A stretch of 64,000 nucleotides of DNA from Xestospongia muta (taxonomy: Eukaryota; Porifera; Demospongiae; Haplosclerida; Petrosiidae), in contig OY848917.1 in assembly GCA_963693285.1 (NCBI GenBank), positions 29,523,245 through 29,587,244 of the forward strand. The letters are read 5' to 3'. A program made the position numbers and the translations under genes. Below, piece after piece: positions 33,441 to 45,440 of the stretch. Position 1 is the first letter of the stretch. Every line of letters starts with the position of its first letter. The notes below the pieces were generated by a model. That model did no database searches, was not told the DNA's origin, and saw only the letters and a program-made list of their open reading frames with translations.

Positions 33441-34879
33441 TGCACTAGGTTTGATGACCGGCCGACCATCGTTTTGTTTTGAAGTTATATTATTTCAAAC
33501 ACTTGTCTATATCATGTCAATACTATCAATATCTCATTAATGTTTGTCCTGGTAATAGTGAATGTATTGATAGTTGGCCAAGCATATGAATAGATGGTAC
33601 CTGTACAATGCATACTTTCATAGGTATGTGTCAATCCATTCAATCAATTCTTTATTGTTTTTATCCATCCATCTATCTGTTTATCTTTTCAATATCCCTA
33701 TATCAACATTGCTAGGCATATGGCAATCTCGTCTATTAATTGTATAGACGAAATCTTAATTAAACAGATAGACTTACAGATAGATGGCCAAGCATATGAA
33801 TAGATGGTACTTGTGCAATGTATGCTTTCAATGAGTAGACAATTGTCATTTTACAAACCAAACTGTACCTTTTCATCATTATCAAAAAAGTACTTGATTA
33901 AATTAGTAATAATTTTGTTTAGTTTCTCTTGATCTAGCAGTTTATAGACTTATCAAATCAACTTGTGGAGAAAACAAGATAAACTTTCAGACATGGAGAC
34001 TCATGTATCATGAATGCCAACATTAGACCTTCATTGCTACAATGTTAGTGTTTCCTAAAGTATAAAAGATCTATCAAGACAACAGATTGATCTGGTAGAT
34101 TCTTTTGTGATGTATCTATATAACCTGCCAGTACTAGTCACCTTTTTTGATCTAGATCTGAATGATGTACCAGATTTGTTGTTTATGCATTCAATGCTTG
34201 GAGGGTTCTCACGATCAAGGAGTTATCCTTCACTACTGATGAGCACTCCTGTAAATTCGAACTGTACTGATTTAGGAGCTGAGAAAGAACTTGATAGTTG
34301 ATGACATTTAATTTTCTAGTCATAAGATGACATCCTACCCATCACTACCATTTGCTATATAGTCATTGACCAAATATAACTTAACTAAGTTTAGACTGTT
34401 GAAATTTTTGAATATGTTTACTGCAAATATTACTTTTGGAATCTAAATGAATTATTTTGTTGTTATTTACAGATGTTTTCTTAATTACAATATTACATTA
34501 TTCATAAAACCATTTGATAAATTAAATTACCAATTGACAGTGTTAATTCAATTATAAAATTACAATGTTATTACAACAGTATAAAGACTTTGTATAATTT
34601 ACAATGCATGTCATTGTAAAATCAATGATTTGTGTTGGTTATGTGTAAACCATTATATTAAAGTTTACAACACTGTTACATAAAAAACACATTGTTACAT
34701 CAAAAACACATAATGCTACAAATGTAATAAAGTTATTATATATACATTAGCTATAAAATACATGGTACAAAATGAGTGGAATATTTATTATTGTAATTAT
34801 AATATAAACTATTTCATTTACATCATGAAAACAATGAATGTATTCAATACATTTTTCCAGTACTTCCTAGGTATTGTAA
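33441..34879. other. No confident gene; short TATA-preceded frame at 34110-34301
   Basis: A block containing AAGCATATGAATAGATGGTA occurs twice (about 33580 and 33790). A 63-codon frame begins at ATG 34110, about 42 bp after a TATAAAAG (34061-34068). Its protein (VTFFDLDLNDVPDLLFMHSM) matches no family I know. It could be a small gene or chance. Confidence 0.3.
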
Positions 34880-36060
34880 CCATACATGGATCCATGTATG
34901 GTTACAATATCTAGGAATGCTGTGTATACTAGTTTGTCACAATGAGTAGCTCTGAGTGTAAAGTGCACTATTTTGTCATAAGAAGCAGCCCTAAATACAT
35001 ATAGAAAATGATCATGACAGTATGCTAGCTATATCACAGGTTGTGGTGTATGCTTTCCAACTGTTGTAAACTGTTGTAAATGTGTTGTAATATAGTCTAT
35101 TTGCAATGACTTTCCCATAGGTAATTTCCCAACATTTTTGTGTAACTAACAACGTATAGTATTTTGATGTTTTTTTTACTATTGTGAATGCATTGGTTTT
35201 GTGCTGTTGTGTATGCATTAGATTGTCACATTATGAGCAGCCCTGTTGCCATGGCTTCAGCTGGATCATCAGTAACTATATATATAGTCACTGGATGCTA
35301 CAGAAAAAAGAAATGCAGCGCTCAGATAAATTTCCATTTGCTATATACGCAAAATTACCTCATCAAGTGTCTTGTAAACCTCTGTAAACTATATTTTGTA
35401 TATGTATAGCAATACAGATATCAGTATTCATTAAGAGGAAACATGTCCCACTATTAGGGGAGGTGGAGCTTGAAGTCACGTGCAGAATAAGTCAGGGAAA
35501 TTTTTGTGTTTATACAATTAAGAAAACACCATATATACCAAAATCAATATTAAATACGTATTTATACTCAGTTTGTCTACATTAATACAATATGTGAGAA
35601 TTACTACTAGCATTATTTAGCTGGTACCAATTGGACTAGTGTAATTGAGGACTTACTCCTAAACTTGTACACTAACATTTACAATAACAGGCTGAAGAGT
35701 TGACAGCATAAGAGAGATGAAATGTGTGTGTTAACCATCTAAATAAAACCTTAAGTAATCACTGTACTGTATAAGTAATCCATTGTACATGTGTTATTGG
35801 TTTATTCTAGAAGATATTACTGATCATGTTGTACAGTCCAATCCTTGGATTTGTTCAATAAAATACTCTAGCTATAAAGAGCAGATATACAGTATACATT
35901 TTAAAAATCGACAAACCTTCTAATCTATTATTCATCTGTTTGTCCATCCATCAATTTATGTCAGTGCCAGATTGGTTGCCTCTTCTCATTGAATAAATAA
36001 AATGATAAGCAACCTTGGTCTTATAGCACATGTACTTATAAAATTAATGCTTGGTTAATC
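34880..36060. repeat. Partial Vps62-unit flank without a gene
   Basis: 34880-35240 carries the diverged repeat family, and 35430-36030 aligns with 25620-26330. This is therefore the upstream flank of a fourth unit, but no beta-prism frame is present near it. Confidence 0.6.
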
Positions 36061-38000
36061 ATGTCTTCTGTATGCCTTACATGTAGTTCCATATACATAT
36101 AGCTATAAACTGTTGCAAGAACTTCTCATAGTCACAAAAGTATAAACTAAGTTAAACGCAATTAAAACCCATAATCATAGCTTTGCAATGATGTAGTCAA
36201 CAGACCCTTCTTTCTTGTTGTGAAGGGTCAGTCACATCAGTCTACATAAGGATATCATACAGATCTGAATAAGTTATGAAATTATCCTCTCTTTGTTGTC
36301 CTTTATTATGGCATGTAACTGATTGAGGTGTTGTGTTCAAATATTTAATTTTTAATTACTCTTATATAAGATGTTATCTTTTAAAATTAATACATTATTA
36401 AAAATGGTATCAACGTCACAACTACACCATATATATATTCTAACTATTGCAAAATAATTTTTTACAATTGTATTTAATAGGAATAACTCTTTTTATTCTG
36501 ATATGTTATTCAACAGATTCCTGCAGTCAATATTTCATTGAATACAAGTAAAGTAGTTGAAGAAAGATCTACTTCCAAAGGCTTGAAAATCATTATTGCA
36601 AGTGAAAACCTGGTAATAAATTCTCCTTTTGTTATCAGAATTTTCATTACATAGATTCAAGTTGTAAGTCTAAGTCGAGACATTTAAGTGAATCATTAAC
36701 TGGACAAGTACTTTTATGAGTACTAGTGCCTCTCTTTAATTAATATCCCATTTATTCTCTGTAGAGGTTGTTGAAACATGATCTATTACAATGTAAGGTA
36801 TTATTAAAGGTAGAAACAAGTCTTTTGTCTACTTTTTTGTTCTTTAAGTGCATTTGAAGTATAAGACTAAAAGTTTAAGTGTAATTCATCACTTCCTGTA
36901 TATTATATTGTAAGTCTGAATTAATATCACTTTGTATTTGAATGTACTGTTCTTCCCAATGCAGGCCTCATTGAGTCAGATGAAGGAGCATATAACCCAG
37001 TAATTATATCCTTGGTTCAAAACCTGTACTGATATTTTTTTTGATTATGTCTATCTGATCAATAATAATCTTTAATTAAAGAGATTGTTATAACAATAGG
37101 TTGGTTTTTATATAATAATTATTAAATACAGACTAAAGCCGGACAAACTTGTTATAAGTTGATCCATCGTTGAACATAATCTATTTTTTCATATTAACAA
37201 CTGTTTTAATAAAGAACTAAAAATAATTTTAATATTTTATTTAATACAATTAATAATCATAAATTATTATTAATATTAATAACAATTAGTTATGTATACA
37301 ATCTTTCTGTTTATAACATAGTTATGAGATATAAGCTAGACCATTAAATTTAATGAAATAATCTTTATATATAAATTACAGTCATATACTGTTATAGGGT
37401 ATTTATATCAGGTCATTAGTACTGTGACTGCGACATGACAATAAAATTTTTCAAAATTAAAGATAGTAAATATTATAATTATATAATGTCTGCAATATAT
37501 AGTCTGCCATATAGCTTAGTCTGGCGTCCTCACACTAAACGGGAAAGGGTCTGAAATGATCAACACTTAACACTAAAGGACTTCTTTTACTGTTACTGAT
37601 ATCCTGTTTATCTAGTCATATTGCTGATTGCCGAATAGCTAATTATAACATTCATCATACGTGACGTAACGTATCCAAAATTAAGTTAGCGACAGTATAC
37701 GTTACCAGTATACAAACCCGTATATTTCAGTTGCAAGCTGATGCCCATGCGATTAATTACACTTTAGAATAAAACTAATAATAATTATGCATATAAAATA
37801 TAAGAGGTACATGCAAAAATCAGCTGTGCAACAGTGGAGATGGCATTGGACATTTTGAAGGAATTATCATTAATAGCACTGAGTTATTATTCACTGTTTG
37901 CAATAAAACTCCTGACTGATTCATTATGCAAGAAATTGTTTTGATTCTCTTTAACATCTATATGGTTTTGGCACTCAAGAAAGAAATCAATACCTTGATG
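36061..38000. other. No gene recognised; left flank of the CARD/Death-domain array
   Basis: 36950-37560 aligns with 53330-53960 (shared TTCTTCCCAATGCAG and ATATAATGTCTG blocks), marking it as part of the ancestral array unit. A Mutator-like TIR remnant (TTAGTCTGGCG, then GAAAGGGTCTGA) lies at about 37514-37552. Confidence 0.55.
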
Positions 38001-41000
38001 ATCAGATTGTCAAGTGTCTTCTTAATGACACATCTTTATAGCAATTCTGAAGTATATTAATATTCAAATATAATAAATAAGTAAATTAAATATAATTCTT
38101 AGGAAAAGGATGTTTTATTTTGATAGTTTTATTTATACCCTTGTATTGAATAAATGTGTTCTCAAAAAGCTGTTCAGTACAAAAGATAGAGTGTGTTAGT
38201 GTTAGTGTAGACAGGTGTTTTGGTTTAAATATAATACCAATATTACCATTAATTATATATAATTCACTTTGCATATCAATAGTCTACATTATGGACTCTA
38301 TGATGGTTGGAAGACCTACTACTTTGTCAAAAAATTATGGAATAGCTAATGGGGATTCTCGCCTCCACTAGTACTACTAGTTACACCTACTACATACTTT
38401 ATATGGTATATCTTATAAAATCAATACTGTCACACTAACTAATGTAAATGATCAATATATGATAACTGAAGTTTAGATGTGACAATATATTCTATCTGAA
38501 GTGAGAAGGACTTCCCAGACATGTGAATAACTTTGTAGTAACTAACTATGTCAACAAATACATTATTATAATAACATCCACGTGAATAAAATAATGAATA
38601 TTATTAAAATGTGCACTGCAAATTGCACATAGTAGAGTGAGAAATTCTTCACTTTACATCATGCATACAACATATAATTTTTAAGAGGTAACTCTTCTCA
38701 ACACAGACAGACTACAAATAGTGTTTAATGAGGTTGCAACGTTCAGACAACTATACTCACAAAATAATTATTGGACAAAATAATTTAGAAAAAAGAGACC
38801 AGAGTAATATTTGAACTTGTGACCTCTCATTGAAATGATTGTGTCCAGTTCACTAGAATCCATTTTTGTAGTGTTTCAAAATGTAATAACTAAAATTACT
38901 GAATGGCGCAGTGGAACATGTAATGCAATGAACAGAAAATATGTGCCTGTGTAACTAGTGTTAAAGAGAAATATAGTATTAAAGCATGATAGTGTACACA
39001 TGTATATGTTATCATTATGATTATATTTCAGTCCATGCAGTATTCCATTCTATGTATTCTGTTCCAGTGTTCTATTCAACTGAATTGAGACTTTCAATTC
39101 AAGAACTTTGTATGAATTTCAAAAATAACCATTAAACTCAATAATATGGGAGTTCTATTTAGAAGTTTAATGCACAACTAAACTGACTAACAACATATCT
39201 TGTAACATTAAATTTAACAGATACCCTAAAGTCATTTTATCAGTGCTCTTAAATCATATCTTATAGTTTAGGTAAAAATTTGTAATATGTCATTGATGAA
39301 CATATAGAATGGTATCTGTAACATAAAAGAATTCATAAAAGGATGAGTTCAAATTCATCCCACTGAGTCAACGTCCCATGACAAAAATAACATATGAATA
39401 TATATATATATTGTATAACTGTTTTTCATTAAGAATTATTCCATTAAACCTGGGAGGTCTTCTTTCAAGAAATCTCACTCTTTGAATATTGTTAAATTTG
39501 TATTTTCCAATTAATAATAACACTATTCATATACAACATACTACGTGCAGTACAGGTGTTCATCTCTTTACTTCATTAGGTTTGTGGTATGATACAGAAA
39601 AAACACCCACTAGACCACTACATAATACTACCTATGTTGCTACTACATTAACTTTTAGAAAGTTATTTACAGCTACCAAGCTATTTATAAAGTTAACTGT
39701 GCTCATTATCAACAACAGCAAGTGAGTAGCTGTATGATAAATGTACTTTGAACTTAATTACCTCAACTATGTAATCAACAAATGTGAGAATGCTTAATAG
39801 GATTGTCACATTCTTTAATTAAATCGTTGAGTTAATTAATCATAAAATATATTTACTCACTGTTGTGGTGTACATGAATTGTTTTATCACTTGTACTATA
39901 TATACATACGAAAATTGCTTTGGACTTTAAACTTATTTTTTGATAATTCTAGTATATATCTTGTATGCTCATAAATTTCAATCTCTTAAAACTTGTGGAT
40001 TTAAGGGGTATTGATGAACAAGTCATAAGAGGAATATCATAGTCTATTGTATTGAGTGGTCTCCTCCAACATGCATAGAATTGAAACTATCTATCAACAG
40101 ATTTGGTTGGTATTAGTGTAAGTGTAATTTTATATACATACAGCTAATATTGATTGACACTATTGCATAGTAACCTCATTCTCAACACTTAGCTCTAAAT
40201 ACAATGTTAATGGACATATGCTACTGTTTTGACAGTTTCCATGACTTCTTTGGTCATGATGGTTTTGTTCCAACTATGCTGACTTGATCATTATAATATT
40301 CTTTTGCATTATCATTAGGATGAATGGACAAGGTTATCTTTGAATGTGTGCATCTTCAATTTTGACAGAAAGCTATCAAAAATATCAAATTTCCTGCTAT
40401 ATAGACTACTGAATATAATATTTAAAATCATTGAGTAGGAACTTTATTCTCAACATTTCTATAGATAACTTGAGCAATTGTTTTGACAGTTTCCACGACT
40501 CCTTTGATTATTATAAGGTTCCTATTATACTATTCTAGTGTAGTCTTTCTCCTGGAGATATAAAATGACCAGTTGAGTAGAATTTCTGTGTCAAAAGTTA
40601 GTTGTTAGATAAGAATACTTGTAAGGCTTGCATACCAGTCTGATTACATTCACAATAGACACTTAATTGGTTTGACACTTTTTAAAATAATGTTTAACAA
40701 TGGAATGAGGATAATGAAATTGCTTCATATAGTCAGCCAGCACTGACTTATTATTCCAAATGCTACATTATGTGTGTATATAACATATTCAATATTAGAT
40801 TGTGTCTATTGTATAGACTATAACATATGAAGTCTATACAATATATATGTTCTGTGTTACCCATTTCAATTTAAATCTATAATTTGTTTGACTGCTAAGG
40901 TTGGAACAATGCATGATTTGCACATTTATCTCCTTGACACTTGCATAAAAAATGAAGTCATGATCGAATGGTTTGCAAATAGCTATGCAGATACAAAAAG

Positions 41001-41310
41001 GTGATATTTTGATGCTTTCACATAAGATTAGTCATTTTAGGAGTTAGTGTCACGTGCAAGTTTTTAGATAGAGATATATATTTTATACACAAAGCTTATT
41101 TCAATATATGTAGGTTCTTGCTTTTGCTGTTCAGACAGTCACCTACACAAATTAAGTTGACATTCATACTTGGACGTATTAATTGTTCACCACCACAACA
41201 ATATATGCACAAGTGTAATATAAAAAAGAAACATTGATCATAACATAATAATCCACAACCTAAAATTATATAATTATATAATCAATACTTGCAGTTAAAA
41301 TAATTGAAGC

Positions 41311-44300
41311 TTACAAGTTTCTGTCCATTGGTCCATTGAAGTCCTTTTGCTTACTATATTTCTCAAAAACTCTTGGTTGAGCTAAGAAATCACGAATCAT
41401 GTTAGCAGTTGCTCTGTTCTTAACAATACGACCTTCAACTGCATTAATAATCATTTTCCAAGTGATGTCACTGTTCATTGTATCCATCCAGCTCCGAATG
41501 ACACGATCCAGATTTACCATGTCACTGTTGTTCTTAGTTGCTAGATTTTCAAGAACAGGTTGTTCTATGCGAAGTGCCAGACCTATTTCGTACCATTCAT
41601 GTTGAATGTCAGCAAGTTGATCTAAAAGATCATTTTTGTCTGGTTTTTTATTCATCACTTTGTTAATATCTAACAGATAGAAAAAGACAAAGGTATAAGG
41701 TAATTCAATGAAATTATCCTTTTAATAATTATAAAAGAATGACCTAAAACATAACATTATTCTTACAGATTGAAATTAATATAAGATGAAGCTGAAATTA
41801 TTGTGCAGTAAATACTATTAATGCTTACCAATGTGGTCAATATCATTTTCAGACATGGTGTGAGGGAGCCTCCTGTTACGTTGTTGCATTGCTGGATAAG
41901 AGTTTACCCTGTCCCAATCTGGCCTTTGTTTAGGCAAATGTTCTGGCCATGGAGAATTAGATACACCTGTATCTTGGACCCTTTGTCGCTGATTTACTTG
42001 ACGACCGTCTGTATGTAAATTGTAATTTCCTTCAGTGTAGTTGCTATGATCATGATTTGATACAGTATGTGAGTAAGGACGAGTCACTTCAGAATATGCT
42101 GCATCAGAATGCCAAAATTGCCCATCTTCCAAATTACCATAATTTGGTGTTTGTACATGATTTGTTTTTTCTCTGTAGTAATCACCTCTTTGTTCTAGAA
42201 GTCTGTTTGGTACCCTTCTACTTGAAGCAGCTGGACTGTCAAATCTCTCTTGTGCCTGGTAATGATGATTGTTTCCTTCATCTTCATCAACATGCTTTGA
42301 GTAGGGATGAGGTTTATATCTTCGGCTTTGTTGTACATTTTCCTGAAGTTCATGACTTCTTTGCATATAAGGATATTCAAACCTCTCTTGTGCATTGTAA
42401 CGAGGATTGTTTCCTTCATCTTCATCAACATGTTTTGAGTAGGGTTGAAGTCTATGTCTTCGGCTTTGTTGTACATCATCCTGAGGTTCGTGATTTCTTT
42501 CCATATAATAATATTCATAATCTTCATCTGTGTAGGAATCTTCGTCATCATAGTACCTTTGATTGGCCTGGTGCTTCTTTATTTTCATATAATGAGGTGA
42601 AGGGGCCAACTGATCCCTTTGGTACTTGTGTGCAATTCGCCCATAAGTGGCATGATCATCATGAGATATATCTTGTTGAAATGGCACGGCTCCTTTAGGG
42701 TATCTTCTTGTGTCAGAATTAAACAATGAATTCTTCTCATCACCAAAGTTTTCAGTTGCGGGAGGATAGTAGCCTTTTAAATCCTGATTGTGGTGCATAT
42801 TTTCCCATCCTTTTTTTTCTTTAGGCATTTTCTGATTAGGTGTCTGCTGATAGCTAACATGTTGCTTGTCATCATAATAGGAAGTTTCAACCTTTCGATT
42901 ATTGAGTACAGCATCATGTTTATACTCCTCATCTGATTTATCTTCTCTTTTATTCCTCATGTGCTTTAAAGTATGAGATGGTATCTTTGCATTACTTGCA
43001 TTGGCGGGTGTATGATCACTAGGTAATAATTCATCTTGGGTAGAACATGAATTTCTTTTTTTGTGAACTTCATATTCTGTACTGCCACTTAGATTTTGGC
43101 TATTGTGGTATTTTTGATCTTCATCAGATGATGCTTCTTTTTCTGTTTTCAATCCTCGGTCATGCTCAAACCCCTGAAAATATAGCTTCCTACTTTCTGT
43201 ATGTTGAGATCTGTGGTTGTGTATTTGCTTACTAGGTGTATACTGATCATCCTCAATGAATTGAGCTCTTGGGGATTTTTGTTTTTGCTTTAAGTCAATA
43301 GTTTGTAGTGGAGGTGTGCCTGATTTCTGAATTTCATGATAGTTTCGAGATTTTTTCATCTTGTCTGAAGTACTTGGAGGATAACGTAGATCCACAGAAG
43401 ATGTTTCATCATATTCACCATCAGACAAAACATCTTGCATGTGCATTCCCTTAACACCAACAGTACCGTCATAATTAGTATCCAATTTTTTGCGGCTGTA
43501 TCTTATAGACCTTTTTTTAACAGGATGTATGTAGGAATCATCATGTACTTCAAGAGCTGTTGCAGGTCCATGTCTTTTTTTGTTAGTTCTCACTGTGGTT
43601 TGGTTGTGATATCTTTCATTGTGATATTTATAGTTTTCTGCATCCTCTTCCTCTTGATATTCTCCATCAGAATGTGTATTTTGGTGACAAAGTGTCCTAT
43701 TAGTAAAAGGCTTCGTTTTTGTACGCTCATTTTTTCTACGAACAATGGGTGATCGTTGTTCATGAGGTATATTGGTCTCTTCTTTAACATCGTAAATGGG
43801 CTTATCAGAAGGACAGGGTTCTTCTTCACTGTTGATATCTGGCAATGGAACATTGTCGATGTCAGTGAGTGCATCGTAATCGTCAGAACATCCATGAGCA
43901 TCAACTCTAGGTGTGGAAGCACTTTGTTGCATGCTTACCTCATCCAAATCAGTTTCATTGTCCTGTGATTTGGAACTCTCTGAAACAGGACAGTCAAAGT
44001 CAATTTCATCATTTGATTGATCTTCGTTTTCTTTGAAGACATTGGTTTCATCAATTTCTTCCTGAATGGTTTTTGTTTCATCAACGTTCTCTAGCTCTAT
44101 GAAAAAATATATAGTCAGATTTTGTTTCATTTATTAATCCAAGCATATTATTGCAATTTATGTACAGACAAATATATGCTGAAATATATACCATAGTTTA
44201 CAAGAGCATTAAATGTTGACAGATTGCATGTATATATGACATATATTTTTAGTCACAGGTTTTTGTTAGATTTCAGACGAGTTATACATTGTTAAAATTA

Positions 44301-45440
44301 ATATGACATTTTAACAACTAATGTGAACTCTATCTGCATAAATAGAATACTATAAATTCTTGTGAATTACTCACTAAATAATTTATTGATATGTTGTTAG
44401 TTTACATATCATTCATATTTTGGTCATGTGATCAATGACGTTGGACTAATAGATATTATCTATTGCCAACTCAAACGTTCATAGGACATTTTATTTAAGT
44501 CAAGAATTTAAATTGGAATTACATAACATACCTGTGCAATAGTACACGAAAAGAAGTCGAATAGGACACTTGAGTATAAAAGTGCTGCATACTGTATGCC
44601 TACGTGATTGATCACGTGACCAAAATATGCCTCAATTGAGTCGTGCACAGTAAAATTATCATTGAGAAAAAATTATTGCAAACTTCGCAAACATTATAAA
44701 CAAGGTGAGGGCTTTTCGTATACCAAAAATTTAGACAAAATGTTTGTATGTTGAGTTGCGGTTGGACACCCTACACTCTGACACGCCCATCACGTGACAG
44801 TTTGCAATTTTGTATAGTCTCCAGACGTTTAGAAATGACGGGAGACTCGATGATCGTGTAATGAGTGATGCCAATATCCTTGTAAACTATAGAATATATT
44901 GCATGTACCACGACTTGTCGGTGCATCGCAGCAATATCAGTCCTTTACTCTCGATATCAGCGCTTGGCTTCGCCTCGACCCGATATTTCAACTTCAGCTA
45001 GATACCGACAATGCCGCTATACATGCACCTCGTGAGGTCATGGTATAAACATTTCATACATATATATATATATATATAATTATATATAATTTAATATATA
45101 TGATATAATTATTTATCTAAATACCTTTGTAAAATGCTTCTAGACATTCAGCATAAGAGTGGTCATCAACTTCACGAAGTACTGCACAAAAAATATGAAA
45201 GGATTTTACGTCTTCATTTACTGTTTCTATAACAGCCATTAGCACTTGTTCGCGTATATCATATTCGGATTTGCACCCTCTAATCTCCTGGAAAGTTTCC
45301 ATTGAAATAACCTCTTCACTGTATAACCTCCTAGCAATTTTGTTAGGGCAAGCAGTTGACTCTTCTACAAAGACTGTGAACTTCTTACGAAGTACTTTCA
45401 CACAAATGCTAGGATTCAGTTCTTTCGTATTCGTAGCCAT
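41311..45440 (-). CDS. CARD-like / disordered / Death-domain protein, gene A
   Basis: Three exons joined by phase-1 introns: 45440-45125, 44096-41829 and 41669-41311, totalling 2,943 bases or 980 residues. Exon 1 (residues 1-105) is a six-helix, death-fold-like domain closest to CARD (SEEVISMETFQEI, then FHIFCAVLRE). Exon 2 (about 106-861) is a disordered, Tyr/His/Asp/Gln-rich spacer with two copies of a 46-residue repeat at about 633-724. Exon 3 (862-980) is a Death domain (WYEIGLAL, VIRSWMDTM, TWKMIINAVEGR). Homotypic binding at both ends suggests a scaffold or adaptor in a death-fold signalling complex. An upstream in-frame stretch resembling a signal peptide is interrupted by TGA in copy B, so ATG 45440 is the better start. 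Confidence 0.82.
42241..42516 (-). repeat. 138-bp coding repeat, two units (gene A)
   Basis: Exactly 276 bases, two units of 46 codons. The core is PYSKHVDEDEGNN preceded by an EPQ-x-x-VQQ-x-RR motif. Confidence 0.95.
44413..44629. mobile_element. MITE-like element with ~30-bp imperfect inverted ends, in intron 1 of gene A
   Basis: CATATTTTGGTCATGTGATC near 44414 is mirrored by GATCACGTGACCAAAATATG near 44609, with about four mismatches over 30 bases. Copies B and C lack this stretch, so it belongs to DNA that replaced the older intron sequence in A. Confidence 0.55.

Noticed and set aside
34110..34301. Possible small protein gene with a TATA box 42 bp upstream
   Set aside because: Kept only as a note in the region entry; no family match, no second copy and the 5'UTR would be very short.
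38904..38914. TGGCGCAGTGG, a perfect tRNA/SINE A-box (also at 46597-46607)
   Set aside because: No convincing B-box or cloverleaf follows at the right distance. A loosely tRNA-like stretch on the opposite strand near 38810-38870 is also too weak to call.
39489..39725. 78-codon frame preserved in both duplicated flanks (also 46774-47010)
   Set aside because: It begins with TTG, not ATG, and its preservation is fully explained by the recent tandem duplication; neighbouring non-coding DNA is just as similar. No family match.
42057..42698. Plus-strand 213-codon frame opposite gene A
   Set aside because: Antisense shadow of exon 2; composition follows the reverse complement of the repeat-rich coding exon.
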